A stretch of DNA of 64,000 bases. Origin: JBEEOW01 sp041191405. GTDB taxonomy: Bacteria; Bacteroidota; Bacteroidia; Cytophagales; UBA9547. Below the pieces are notes generated by a model. It searched no databases, had not been told where the DNA came from, and was given only the letters and a program-made list of their open reading frames with translations. This document shows positions 34,717-42,512 of this stretch, in pieces (positions within the stretch are counted from its first letter, which is position 1; the number at the start of each line of letters is the position of its first letter). Position numbers and translations under genes: made by a program. The stretch covers positions 1 through 64,000 of the forward strand of contig JBEEOW010000012.1 of NCBI GenBank assembly GCA_041191405.1, read 5' to 3'.

Positions 34717-36167
34717 TGTTGACTAAATATTTTATTGCTTCATTCATATTGGTTTCAAATTTGGTTTTCGGGCAAATTTCAGGTAATACTGTTACAGAGT
34801 ATCAACATGGAAATTTACCCGAAACCAAACCTCAAAATTTAAATACTATCTATAATAGAACTATAATTCAGTATAATTGGAAAAACTTCAAAGCTTTCAC
34901 AATGCTCGAAACCTTTGGTTCACAATTAGATAGAAGAAGTTATTTTTCGCCATCACAATTAGGTTTGTATTATTCTAGCTCAAGGTTTGATGTAAAGCTG
35001 GGCAATTATTTTGAAACCATTGGTAGAGGAAATTTACTTCGTTCATTTGAAATCCCATCTTCAATTCTCGAAGACAGAGGCTTTAGAGCTCGTACATATT
35101 TTTTCAGAGATATTCTCGGAGGGATGTTTAAATACAAATCAAAATATATTGACATTAAACTATTAACAGGCAAACCTTTAGACAATCTTTATCCCCCAAC
35201 ATTAAGTTTTGAGGTTCGTCGTCCCGAAACAGTATCTGCAATCAATACGGAATTGAAATATAAAAAATTAAAATTAGGTACAGCTTTGATGTTGCATCAA
35301 AATATAGTAGCTGACAGAACGTATTTAAGCAATTATTTATCAGGGACATTATTCAAAAATGTACAGTTTTTCACAGAATTTTCAAATCTAGTAAATAGCT
35401 CACTTCCTGAAACAAAAAATACTTATGCATTTTATAGTGGCATCAATTTTTCAAAAGGAAAATTAGGTGGTTCATTTGAAGTGAAAGATTATAAAAACTT
35501 TTTAATTGGGGCTGGAGTCAATCAGCCTCCAGCAGTAGTGCGTGAACATACCTACAGAGTGCTCAATAGAAGTATTCACGTGTTGCAACCAAGTAATGAA
35601 AGAGGGGTACAATTGGAATTGTTTTATGAACCTAAACTCGGCCAAACAATTACCTTTAACCAAACACTCAACGAAAATGATTTTGGAGTAAAATATCAGT
35701 ATTCAGAAACATTTGCTGAATATAATATTGATTTACAGAATGATAAAAACTTAAAAACATTTATTGATTTTGCAAATGATGGTATAAAACAAGAAAAACA
35801 ACGAATTTCAACAGGTGCACAATATGAATTTGCAATCTATAAAAAACAAAAAATTAGGTTAGAAATAGAGTTTCAAACACTCAATCGCCCTACAGAAAAT
35901 GTACAAAATCAAGTTTATGCATTTACTTATCGCCCAACCAATAAATTATCAATTAGTCCAGTAGTTGAAATTTCAAATGACCCATTTATTACCCAATCCT
36001 CACAAAAATATTGGTTTGGAGCTTACGCAAAATACAATGCAACATCAAAAATAAATTTGCAACTCTTCGCTGGCAAACGTAGAGGTGGGCCATCGTGTAA
36101 TGCTGGCATTTGTTACGAAGTACTTGATTTTGAAGGTGTAGAAGCTAGAATGAATATTAGGTTTTAA
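34716..36167 (+). CDS. DUF6029-type outer-membrane protein
   Basis: 483 residues with a signal peptide (MLTKYFIASFILVSNLVFGQ). The body is rich in amphipathic beta strands and ends with RMNIRF, an outer-membrane barrel terminus. It fits the Bacteroidota family annotated DUF6029, often found beside TlpA-like proteins. Blocks such as YNRTIIQYNWKNFKAFTMLE, DVKLGNYFETIGRGNLLRSF and GFRARTYFFRDILGG support this. A Cys pair lies near the C-terminus (GPSCNAGICYEVLDFEG), which may be a substrate or partner for the adjacent thioredoxins. Molecular role unknown. Confidence 0.75.
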   Translation: MLTKYFIASFILVSNLVFGQISGNTVTEYQHGNLPETKPQNLNTIYNRTIIQYNWKNFKAFTMLETFGSQLDRRSYFSPSQLGLYYSSSRFDVKLGNYFETIGRGNLLRSFEIPSSILEDRGFRARTYFFRDILGGMFKYKSKYIDIKLLTGKPLDNLYPPTLSFEVRRPETVSAINTELKYKKLKLGTALMLHQNIVADRTYLSNYLSGTLFKNVQFFTEFSNLVNSSLPETKNTYAFYSGINFSKGKLGGSFEVKDYKNFLIGAGVNQPPAVVREHTYRVLNRSIHVLQPSNERGVQLELFYEPKLGQTITFNQTLNENDFGVKYQYSETFAEYNIDLQNDKNLKTFIDFANDGIKQEKQRISTGAQYEFAIYKKQKIRLEIEFQTLNRPTENVQNQVYAFTYRPTNKLSISPVVEISNDPFITQSSQKYWFGAYAKYNATSKINLQLFAGKRRGGPSCNAGICYEVLDFEGVEARMNIRF

Positions 36168-36203
36168 AAGAGTAAATACTAAATATCTAAAAAATGTGTT
36201 ATT

Positions 36204-36219
36204 ATTGTTAAATAACAAT
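36204..36219 (+). promoter_or_regulatory. Palindrome just upstream of the ECF sigma gene
   Basis: ATTGTTA-AA-TAACAAT is a perfect 7-bp inverted repeat ending 7 bases before the sigma factor ATG and followed by TTTTTAAT. It could be a weak terminator/attenuator between the DUF6029 gene and sigma, an operator, or a hairpin covering the ribosome-binding region. There is no GTAAGG/CGACTA site here. Confidence 0.45.
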
Positions 36220-36226
36220 TTTTAAT

Positions 36227-36805
36227 ATGTCAGAAAACAAGTTAATGCCAGAAAATTGGGTAAAAAACTACTCAAGTGGTATGTATAAATACCTCTTATT
36301 TAGAGTAAAATACAAAGAAGTTGCCGAAGATTTGGTGCAAGAAACTTTTATTTCGGCTTTGAATAGTCTAGCTTCATTTTCGGGTAATTCAAGCGAAAAA
36401 ACTTGGTTATATGCAATTATGAAATTCAAATTGGCTGATTATTATAGAAAGCATTATAAAAATACTCCTGCCGAAAACAATGCTGATGAAGCATTTTTGG
36501 GTGATTATTTCGATTTAGAGGATGAAAAAGAGCATTGGTTTGATAAATCTAAACCGCAAGCTTGGCATTCAGATGTCGAAGATGTGATTGAAAAAAAAGA
36601 ATTTCAACAAACATTAGACGACTGTGTAAAAAAAGTTCCTACTAAAACAGCTAGTGTGTTTACTCTCAAATATTTGGAAGACCAAAGTAGCAAAGAAATT
36701 TGTGACATTTTGGAAATTTCTGAAGCAAATCTATGGACACTAATGCACAGAGCAAAGCTCATGTTAAGAGCTTGTTTAGAACAAAACTGGTTTGTAAAGG
36801 CATAA
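36227..36805 (+). CDS. ECF-family RNA polymerase sigma factor
   Basis: 192 residues. Region 2 is clear (MYKYLLFRVKYKEVAEDLVQ ETFISALNSL, then TWLYAIMKFKLADYYRKHYK), as is region 4 (VFTLKYLEDQSSKEICDILE, ISEANLWTLMHRAKLMLRAC). An acidic linker separates them. It follows the DUF6029 gene and is followed after 6 bases by a small Cys/His protein that looks like its anti-sigma factor. Flanking units on both sides start with a shared GTAAGG-N15-CGACTA element, so this factor probably controls both, and hence its own gene. The inducing signal may be metal or thiol stress. Confidence 0.92.
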   Translation: MSENKLMPENWVKNYSSGMYKYLLFRVKYKEVAEDLVQETFISALNSLASFSGNSSEKTWLYAIMKFKLADYYRKHYKNTPAENNADEAFLGDYFDLEDEKEHWFDKSKPQAWHSDVEDVIEKKEFQQTLDDCVKKVPTKTASVFTLKYLEDQSSKEICDILEISEANLWTLMHRAKLMLRACLEQNWFVKA

Positions 36806-36811
36806 TACGAT

Positions 36812-37087
36812 ATGGGAATTGTAAATAAAATATTGCTTACTTGCAAAAAAGCTTCGTTTCTGGTAAGTAAAAAACAAGAAACAAAACTTTCATTTTTAGA
36901 ACACATCCAACTCAAAATGCATTTGTCGGTTTGTGATATGTGTACAAAATTTAAAATTCAAACTGACCAACTTTCTCATTTCATTAAAAAACATCATCAA
37001 AACTTGGGCGAAAACAGCGCAACAGATTTATCTGATGCGAAAAAGAATGAACTTCAAAATATTATTTTAAACAAATTACAAAAATAA
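36812..37087 (+). CDS. Small zinc-finger anti-sigma factor candidate
   Basis: 91 residues, no membrane segment. The pattern TCKKASFLVSKKQETKLSFL followed by HIQLKMHLSVCDMCTKF matches the zf-HC2 anti-sigma fold: an N-terminal Cys, then H-x3-C-x2-C. In this family the Cys/His cluster binds zinc and releases sigma on oxidation or metal change. It is shorter than membrane-bound anti-sigma proteins and would be a soluble cytoplasmic one. It sits 6 bases after the ECF gene, the usual place for a cognate pair. Confidence 0.75.
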   Translation: MGIVNKILLTCKKASFLVSKKQETKLSFLEHIQLKMHLSVCDMCTKFKIQTDQLSHFIKKHHQNLGENSATDLSDAKKNELQNIILNKLQK

Positions 37088-37140
37088 AAACACTATAAGT
37101 CAACTCATTAAACATTATCAGAAAAATTAATATTTTTTTT

Positions 37141-37167
37141 GTAAGGAAACACTCTCCATTGCGACTA
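37141..37167 (+). promoter_or_regulatory. ECF-type promoter, copy 2: GTAAGG-N15-CGACTA
   Basis: GTAAGG at 37141-37146, 15 bases, CGACTA at 37162-37167, after a run of eight T. Hexamers and spacing are identical to 32887-32913, while the spacers differ completely. The RiPP precursor ATG is 40 bases downstream. Confidence 0.78.
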
Positions 37168-37207
37168 TTAGGGAAAGAACTTAATCTTAACCTTAAATAA
37201 TTTCACA

Positions 37208-37543
37208 ATGAAAAATTCAACTTTCAAATCAGTACTAGGAACTACAATTTTAGCTAGTTCAATGTTTGTTTCATCTGCAAACGCAACTTCATTATTCGAT
37301 TTCGATTTTCTTGGCTCAGCAGGGGAAGTTCGCAATGAATTAGTAGCAAAATCAAAAGGATTAGATTTAACCTGTGGCGATAAAAACGCTGATTCTAAAA
37401 CCAAAGATGCAAAATGTGGAGAAGGCAAATGCGGAGACAAAAAAGATGCTAAGAAAGACGACAAAAAAGCTGACAAGAAAAAAGAAGGCAAAGCCAAAGA
37501 TGCCAAGTGTGGAGAAGGAAAATGCGGCGATAAGAAAAAGTAG
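37208..37543 (+). CDS. MNIO-type RiPP precursor (HvfA/bufferin-like), Sec-exported
   Basis: 111 residues. A signal peptide (MKNSTFKSVLGTTILASSMF..., cleavage after SANA) is followed by a short acidic/hydrophobic stretch, one TCGDK, and a low-complexity Lys/Asp/Gly-rich tail with two copies of KDAKCGEGKCGDKK, the second at the extreme C-terminus. The EGKCG word is the hallmark of HvfA-type precursors, whose Cys are converted by a DUF692 enzyme (oxazolone/thioamide-type changes are reported in that family) to give copper-binding peptides. Five Cys in total. The maturase genes follow directly, making this assignment strong. Which Cys are modified and which metal is bound cannot be seen. Confidence 0.88.
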   Translation: MKNSTFKSVLGTTILASSMFVSSANATSLFDFDFLGSAGEVRNELVAKSKGLDLTCGDKNADSKTKDAKCGEGKCGDKKDAKKDDKKADKKKEGKAKDAKCGEGKCGDKKK

Positions 37544-37653
37544 TTTTTAGTTTTTAGTTTAGAGTTTAGAGTTAAGAGTTTTTTTAAAATTCTAAAAACT
37601 CTTAACTCTTAATCCTAAACTTCTTAACTCTAAACGTCTAAACTCTTAACTAA
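37541..37653. repeat. Inverted heptad arrays between RiPP precursor and MNIO genes
   Basis: The left arm steps TAGTTTT, TAGTTTT, TAGTTTA, GAGTTTA, GAGTTAA, GAGTTTT (37541-37582). The right arm AAAAACTCTTAACTCTTAAT onward to CTAAACTCTTAACTAAC ends 1-2 bases before the MNIO ATG. The arms are complementary and can form a large hairpin inside the operon, which could set the ratio of precursor to maturase mRNA. Confidence 0.7.
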
Positions 37654-37654
37654 C

Positions 37655-38482
37655 ATGATAGGCATAGGTTTACGAAAAGAATTTGCAGCAGAATTTGCTG
37701 AAGGAAATTACTTAGAAGTTGACTTTGTAGAATTTGCACCTGAAAACTGGATGAATATAGGCGGATATTGGAAAAAAGTGATAGATAAAATTGCTTCAAA
37801 ATATCCAATTTATTGTCATGGATTATCACTTTCTATTGGAAGTCCAGATGAATTAGATTGGGATTTCTTACAAAATGTAAAATCATTTCTAGATAATTAT
37901 GAAGTAAAAATCTATTCAGAACATTTGAGTTATTCAAAAGCTACCAATGCTCATTTGTATGATTTGCTCCCAATTCCATTTCGTAATGATGCAGTAAATC
38001 ATATCTCTGCACGTATTTCTCAAGTACAAGATTTTTTAGATAGAGAATTAGTACTTGAAATAGTGTCGTACTACACACCTATTGAGGCTGAAATGTCTGA
38101 ATCAGAATTTATTAACAAAATTGTTTCCAAATCTGGTTGTAAATTATTGCTTGATGTAAACAATATATTTGTCAATAGTTTTAACCATAATTACAATCCA
38201 AATCAATTTATTAAAGAATTACCTTTAGACAAAGTAGCATATATTCACATAGCTGGTCACGAGCAAGTGAGTGATGATTTAATAATTGATACACATGGTC
38301 AACCAATTGTCGAACCCGTTTATCAATTATTATCCGACACACTCCCTCAAATTAGTCCTGTTCCAATTTTATTAGAACGAGATTTTAATATTCCTGATGC
38401 TAATGAACTTCAAGATGAAATTGATAAACTAAGAAAAATAACAGCAACATCACCAAGTTTATTCCAACATGCTACTTTCTAA
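37655..38482 (+). CDS. MNIO-family (DUF692) multinuclear iron oxidase, HvfB/BufB-like
   Basis: 275 residues, standard for DUF692. The TIM-barrel metal ligands are visible in order: VEFAPENW, YCHGLSLSIGS, YSEHLSYS, LEIVSYYTP, LLLDVNNIFVNS, HIAGHEQ, DTHGQPI and LLERDFNIP. These enzymes carry two or three iron ions and use oxygen to rearrange Cys residues in precursor peptides before export. It works in the cytoplasm with its partner, the DUF2063 protein, whose gene overlaps by 14 bases. The likely substrate is the precursor encoded at 37208. The heptad array upstream replaces a normal leader. Confidence 0.92.
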   Translation: MIGIGLRKEFAAEFAEGNYLEVDFVEFAPENWMNIGGYWKKVIDKIASKYPIYCHGLSLSIGSPDELDWDFLQNVKSFLDNYEVKIYSEHLSYSKATNAHLYDLLPIPFRNDAVNHISARISQVQDFLDRELVLEIVSYYTPIEAEMSESEFINKIVSKSGCKLLLDVNNIFVNSFNHNYNPNQFIKELPLDKVAYIHIAGHEQVSDDLIIDTHGQPIVEPVYQLLSDTLPQISPVPILLERDFNIPDANELQDEIDKLRKITATSPSLFQHATF

Positions 38483-39218
38483 AAATACCCAAGATATTCA
38501 AGAAGCAGTAGCTAAATATTGTATTTCTGGAGAAATAATTGAGCTACCAAATACTTCAATTGAAAGGCTAAGTAATTATAAAAGATTGGTTAATAATATT
38601 TTGATTGATACAATTGAATCGGCTTACCCAATTACAGTCGCCAATATTGAAGTTGAAATTTGGGATATTTTGGTTCAGCAATTTATACAAAATCATAATT
38701 GTCAAACACCTATAATTTGGCAACTACCTTTTGAGTTTTATCAATTTGTATTTGAAAATAATTTTCAAGAACAATATCAAATGCCTATTCTTAATGAATT
38801 ATTATATTTTGAATGGCTTGAAATTGAAATGTTTATGATGGAAGATATTCAATTAGAAAACTTTAAAACTGATGGAAATATTGCTAATGACATTATTTAT
38901 TTCAATCCAGAATCACGAATAATTCAACTCAATTATCCACTTCATAAATTTATTCCTAAAGAAGCCATTGAGTTAAAAGGGAATTATTTTGTATTGATAT
39001 TTAGAGAATTAAATGAAAAAATACTTCAATTTGTACAAGTTTCACCTATTCATGTTTGGCTAATTGAGTATTTACAACAACATAATTCATCACTTTCTAA
39101 TGCAATAAATCAATTTTCAATTGAGCATAATTTTGAAATAAATGAAGTTCAGAATAAACAATTAATTCTGTTTTTTGAACATTTAAAAAGCAAAGAATTT
39201 GTATTAGGCTTTAAATAA
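38469..39218 (+). CDS. DUF2063-type MNIO partner protein (HvfC/BufC-like)
   Basis: 249 residues. The N-terminal helical domain (NTQDIQEAVAKYCISGE, then RLSNYKRLVNNILIDTIESAYPI) is the DUF2063 DNA-binding-like fold. The C-terminal half (about 150-249) resembles the RRE-like precursor-binding part of HvfC-type proteins. Sequence is diverged and AT-rich, so the call depends partly on position: directly after, and overlapping, the MNIO gene. It would recruit the precursor peptide to the enzyme. Confidence 0.8.
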   Translation: MLLSKNTQDIQEAVAKYCISGEIIELPNTSIERLSNYKRLVNNILIDTIESAYPITVANIEVEIWDILVQQFIQNHNCQTPIIWQLPFEFYQFVFENNFQEQYQMPILNELLYFEWLEIEMFMMEDIQLENFKTDGNIANDIIYFNPESRIIQLNYPLHKFIPKEAIELKGNYFVLIFRELNEKILQFVQVSPIHVWLIEYLQQHNSSLSNAINQFSIEHNFEINEVQNKQLILFFEHLKSKEFVLGFK

Positions 39219-39226
39219 CTATAACT

Positions 39227-39673
39227 ATGAAAAAGATCATAACTTTATATAAATCAATCAGTAATAAAATTTCAAATCTTGATTTTATTGCTTTATTAGC
39301 TATTAGATTCATATTAGCTTATGGATTTTATGAACCAGCTAAAAATAAAATTAGTAACATCAACAGTATAGCTGAATGGTTCAAAAGTATGGAATTACCT
39401 TTTCCTCTACTCCAAGCTTACTTAGCAACTTATACAGAAATTGTAGGTGTAATTTTATTGACATTAGGTTTTGCAACACGTTTAATTTCAATTCCATTAA
39501 TGATAATTATGCTTGTTGCAATTAAAACTGTTCATTGGGAAAATGGATTTGCTGCTGGCGAAAATGGTTTTGAAATTCCACTTTATTATTTGTTTATGTT
39601 ACTTGCAATATTTACACAAGGAGCTGGGAAAGCAAGTATCGATTATCTCATTAAAACTAAAATAAAATCTTAA
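39227..39673 (+). CDS. DoxX-family membrane protein (HvfX/BufD-like)
   Basis: 148 residues with four hydrophobic segments. DoxX family features: FIALLAIRFILAYGFYEPAK N, LATYTEIVGVILLTLGFATR, and LIIMLVAIKTVHWENGFAAG, ending with a C-terminal helix (YYLFMLLAIFTQGAGKASID). DoxX proteins occur in HvfABCX and bufferin operons as inner-membrane components of unknown action. It begins 9 bases after the DUF2063 gene and is probably co-translated. Confidence 0.87.
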   Translation: MKKIITLYKSISNKISNLDFIALLAIRFILAYGFYEPAKNKISNINSIAEWFKSMELPFPLLQAYLATYTEIVGVILLTLGFATRLISIPLMIIMLVAIKTVHWENGFAAGENGFEIPLYYLFMLLAIFTQGAGKASIDYLIKTKIKS

Positions 39674-39687
39674 AATCTTCCCTAATT

Positions 39688-40236
39688 ATGAAAAAAATAT
39701 TCCCATTAATTATAAGCTTCATAATAAGTTTTCAATTATTTGCTCAGCAAATTTATCCGTCTGCAGGTAAGGTTATCCCTCTTAAAGTCAATGATACCGT
39801 TCCCAATTTTGAATTGCCAAATGAAACTAATGAATTGGTTAATTTCAAACAAAAATTAATCGAAAAACCTGTGGTATTGATATTTTATAGAGCTGGTTGG
39901 TGCCCATATTGCAATGTACATTTATCAGATATTCAATCAATTGAAAGTAAAATACTGAAATTAGGTTATCAAATAATTGCTATTTCAACAGATAGACCTG
40001 ATAAATTAAATGAAACAAAAAACAAAAACAGCTTAAACTACACACTCTTGAGCGACCCAAATTGTGAAATTGCAGCCAAATTTGGAATAGCATTTTGGGC
40101 TGGTGATAATTGGAAACTTCCTGTACCATCTTTGTTCATTATTGAAAAATCTGGAAAGATAAATTTTGTTCATTCTGATGCAGATTATAAACAAAGAATA
40201 TCAGCTAATGATGTACTATCAATATTAAAAAAATAA
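39688..40236 (+). CDS. Peroxiredoxin-like (AhpC/TSA) exported protein
   Basis: 182 residues with a signal peptide (MKKIFPLIISFIISFQLFAQQ). The redoxin domain shows VPNFELPNETNELVNF, then VVLIFYRAGWCPYCNVHLSD (a CxxC in place of the single peroxidatic Cys of typical peroxiredoxins), AISTDRPDKLNETK and LLSDPNCEIAAKFGI. Closest to the peroxiredoxin-like/AhpC-TSA group that may act as a thiol reductase. It is the last gene of the RiPP operon and ends at a strong terminator. It may keep the exported Cys peptide reduced, which is inference. Confidence 0.87.
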   Translation: MKKIFPLIISFIISFQLFAQQIYPSAGKVIPLKVNDTVPNFELPNETNELVNFKQKLIEKPVVLIFYRAGWCPYCNVHLSDIQSIESKILKLGYQIIAISTDRPDKLNETKNKNSLNYTLLSDPNCEIAAKFGIAFWAGDNWKLPVPSLFIIEKSGKINFVHSDADYKQRISANDVLSILKK

Positions 40237-40245
40237 AAATTGCAT

Positions 40246-40279
40246 AAAAAAACCTTCGAATTACTCCGAAGGTTTTTTT
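40246..40279. terminator. Bidirectional Rho-independent terminator
   Basis: AAAAAAACCTTCG (40246-40258) pairs with CGAAGGTTTTTTT (40267-40279) over an 8-nt loop. It closes the RiPP operon and also serves the convergent ahcY gene. Confidence 0.92.
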
Positions 40280-40300
40280 GTAATTTATACAAAATAAATT

Positions 40301-41608
40301 CTAGTAACGATAAGCATCACGTTTGAATGGACCTTCAACCGCAACACCGATATACTCAGCTTGTGATTTAGTTAAAACATCAAGTTCAGCACCAACTTTA
40401 GCTAAGTGTAAAGCAGCAACTTTTTCATCTAAATGTTTTGGTAAAACATATACTTGATTAGAATATTTTTCTGCAGATGTCCAAAGTTCTAATTGTGCTA
40501 ACACTTGGTTAGTGAATGAGTTAGACATTACAAATGATGGGTGACCAGTTGCACAACCAAGGTTAACTAATCTACCTTCTGCAAGGATGATTATGTTTTT
40601 ACCTTCAATGGTGTACATATCCACTTGTGGTTTAATTTGGTCTTTAGTGTTGCCATAGTTTTTATTTAACCAAGCCATATCGATTTCAGTATCGAAGTGA
40701 CCAATGTTACAAACTATAGCTTTATCTTTCATCGAACGGAAATGACGCTCAGTGATAATATCTTTGTTACCAGTTGCAGTAACGAAAATATCACCTATTT
40801 TAGCAGCATTGTCCATTTTCAATACTTGGAAACCATCCATTGAAGCTTGTAATGCACAAATTGGGTCAATTTCAGTAACAATTACTCTTGCACCAGCACC
40901 AGCTAACGAACGAGCAGTACCTTTTCCTACGTCACCGTAACCTGCAACAACTGCAATTTTACCAGCCATCATCACGTCAGTAGCTCTACGAATAGCATCT
41001 ACACATGATTCTTTACAACCGTAAACATTGTCAAATTTAGATTTAGTAACAGAGTCATTGATATTAATTGCAGGAAGTGGTAAAGTACCAGCTGCAACTC
41101 TATCATGTAAACGAAGTACACCAGTAGTGGTCTCTTCAGAAATACCTCTGATACCAGCAACTAATTGTGGATAGTGGTCTAATACAAGATTAGTTAAATC
41201 TCCACCATCATCCAAAATCATATTTAAAGGTTCACGATTTTCGCCAAAAAACAAAGTTTGCTCAATACACCAGTTAAATTCTTCTTCGTTCATACCTTTC
41301 CAAGCATAAACAGGAATACCTGCAGCAGCAATTGCAGCAGCAGCGTGATCTTGAGTAGAGAAAATATTGCAAGATGACCAAGTTACATCAGCACCTAAAG
41401 CTACTAATGTTTCAATCAATACAGCAGTTTGGATTGTCATGTGTAAACAACCAGCTATTCTTGCACCTTTTAATGGTTGTGATGGACCAAATTCAGTACG
41501 AATAGCCATTAATCCTGGCATTTCAGCTTCAGCAAGGGTAATTTCTTTTCTACCCCACTCCGCTAGCGACATATCCTTAACTTTGTAAGGTAAATAAGTT
41601 GCAGTCAT
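40301..41608 (-). CDS. ahcY: Adenosylhomocysteinase
   Basis: 435 residues, usual length. Conserved blocks: PLKGARIAGCLHMTIQTAVL, NIFSTQDHAAAAIA, the substrate region NINDSVTKSKFDNVYGCKES, the NAD site VVAGYGDVGKGTARSLAGAG, and the C-terminal lid ending KRDAYRY. The enzyme splits S-adenosylhomocysteine to adenosine and homocysteine in the cytoplasm, with bound NAD+, and so relieves product inhibition of methyltransferases. No SAH riboswitch is apparent upstream; the leader is only 33 bases from the -7 box. Sequence is strongly conserved and codon use is more GC-rich than in neighbours, as expected for high expression. Confidence 0.97.
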   Translation of the reverse strand: MTATYLPYKVKDMSLAEWGRKEITLAEAEMPGLMAIRTEFGPSQPLKGARIAGCLHMTIQTAVLIETLVALGADVTWSSCNIFSTQDHAAAAIAAAGIPVYAWKGMNEEEFNWCIEQTLFFGENREPLNMILDDGGDLTNLVLDHYPQLVAGIRGISEETTTGVLRLHDRVAAGTLPLPAININDSVTKSKFDNVYGCKESCVDAIRRATDVMMAGKIAVVAGYGDVGKGTARSLAGAGARVIVTEIDPICALQASMDGFQVLKMDNAAKIGDIFVTATGNKDIITERHFRSMKDKAIVCNIGHFDTEIDMAWLNKNYGNTKDQIKPQVDMYTIEGKNIIILAEGRLVNLGCATGHPSFVMSNSFTNQVLAQLELWTSAEKYSNQVYVLPKHLDEKVAALHLAKVGAELDVLTKSQAEYIGVAVEGPFKRDAYRY

Positions 41609-41640
41609 TATTTTTGATTTATAAATTTCAGATTGAATTT

Positions 41641-41648
41641 CAAATTTA
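41641..41648 (-). promoter_or_regulatory. -7 promoter box for ahcY
   Basis: On the minus strand TAAATTTG (41648-41641), an exact TAnnTTTG, 32 bases before the ahcY start. Confidence 0.5.
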
Positions 41649-41688
41649 ACAAAACGTGTGAATTTATTGTTTTAAAAATTTATATATT

Positions 41689-42474
41689 TTATTGTGGACC
41701 ATCATAATCCAAACTAATCTCTTTAAAATTATAGAAAACAACCTCATCATCGTGCTCCATAATTAATTGTCCGTTTGAACTTATATCCACAATAACTCCT
41801 TTTGTTGATTCACCATTTTTTATATAATTTAACTCTTGATTGAAACCTAATAAATTATTTAGGTATTCAATTTTAAGTTTTGCAATGTGATTATTCATTA
41901 ATGCTAAATATCTTTTTTCAAGATTTTCGCACAATGTGTTCAACACTATATTTAAGTCAATTGTTTTCTGAATTACCTCCGCAATTGAACTTGCATGAGG
42001 AAACTGAAAATCCAATTGATTCACATTTATACCAATACCAACGATAGAATTTTCAATAAAATTGCCTTTTAGTGTGTTTTCAATTAAAATTCCACTAACT
42101 TTTTTTATGCTACCAGAAAAATTTACAAGCATGTCATTGGGCCACTTAATTTTGACAGATTTTGCAGGCAAAAACGATTGTAATGTATCAAAAACAGCTA
42201 AAGAAATGGCTATATTTAAATCAAATTGAGCAGTTGCTTGTAAGAATTTAGGCTTGTAAAGTAGTGATAATGTAAGATTTTTATTTTCTTGTGCATCCCA
42301 AATATTTCCACGCTGACCTTTCCCATCTGTTTGGTTTGGAGTAATTAATATTGTACCTTCGTGGAGGTTTTTCTCTTTACAAAGTGCCATTAAAAACGCA
42401 TTTGTAGAGTGACATTCCGTCAGTTCTATCAACTGACATCCTGTTATTAATGTATTTACTGTTATATTGAACAA
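41689..42474 (-). CDS. birA: Biotin--[acetyl-CoA-carboxylase] ligase BirA
   Basis: 261 residues. The catalytic core shows ECHSTNAFLMAL, TPNQTDGKGQRGNIWDA (the biotinyl-AMP loop, QRGN replacing the GRGR of E. coli), LTLSLLYKP, KIKWPNDMLV and GILIENTLKGN..SIVGIGINVNQ. A short SH3-like C-terminal domain follows (NGESTKGVIVDISSNGQLIM). There is no N-terminal HTH, so it is a ligase only and not a repressor. It biotinylates the carboxyl-carrier protein in the cytoplasm. It is divergent from rsfS over a 38-base gap. Confidence 0.93.
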   Translation of the reverse strand: MFNITVNTLITGCQLIELTECHSTNAFLMALCKEKNLHEGTILITPNQTDGKGQRGNIWDAQENKNLTLSLLYKPKFLQATAQFDLNIAISLAVFDTLQSFLPAKSVKIKWPNDMLVNFSGSIKKVSGILIENTLKGNFIENSIVGIGINVNQLDFQFPHASSIAEVIQKTIDLNIVLNTLCENLEKRYLALMNNHIAKLKIEYLNNLLGFNQELNYIKNGESTKGVIVDISSNGQLIMEHDDEVVFYNFKEISLDYDGPQ

Positions 42475-42482
42475 GATTTTTA

Positions 42483-42504
42483 TAGTTTTGTAAATTCAAA
42501 GTTA
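42483..42504. promoter_or_regulatory. Overlapping divergent promoters of birA and rsfS
   Basis: Plus-strand TAGTTTTG (42483-42490) points to rsfS; minus-strand TAACTTTG (42504-42497) points to birA. Both match TAnnTTTG and lie only 6 bases apart in a 38-base gap, arranged so that each transcript would begin inside the other's box. The two can hardly fire at once. Confidence 0.6.
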
Positions 42505-42512
42505 AAATTAAA

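Noticed and set aside
39766..39771. Further GTAAGG sites as ECF promoters (39766, 4974, 41583 and others)
   Set aside because: They lie inside coding sequence and lack CGACTA at 15 bases.
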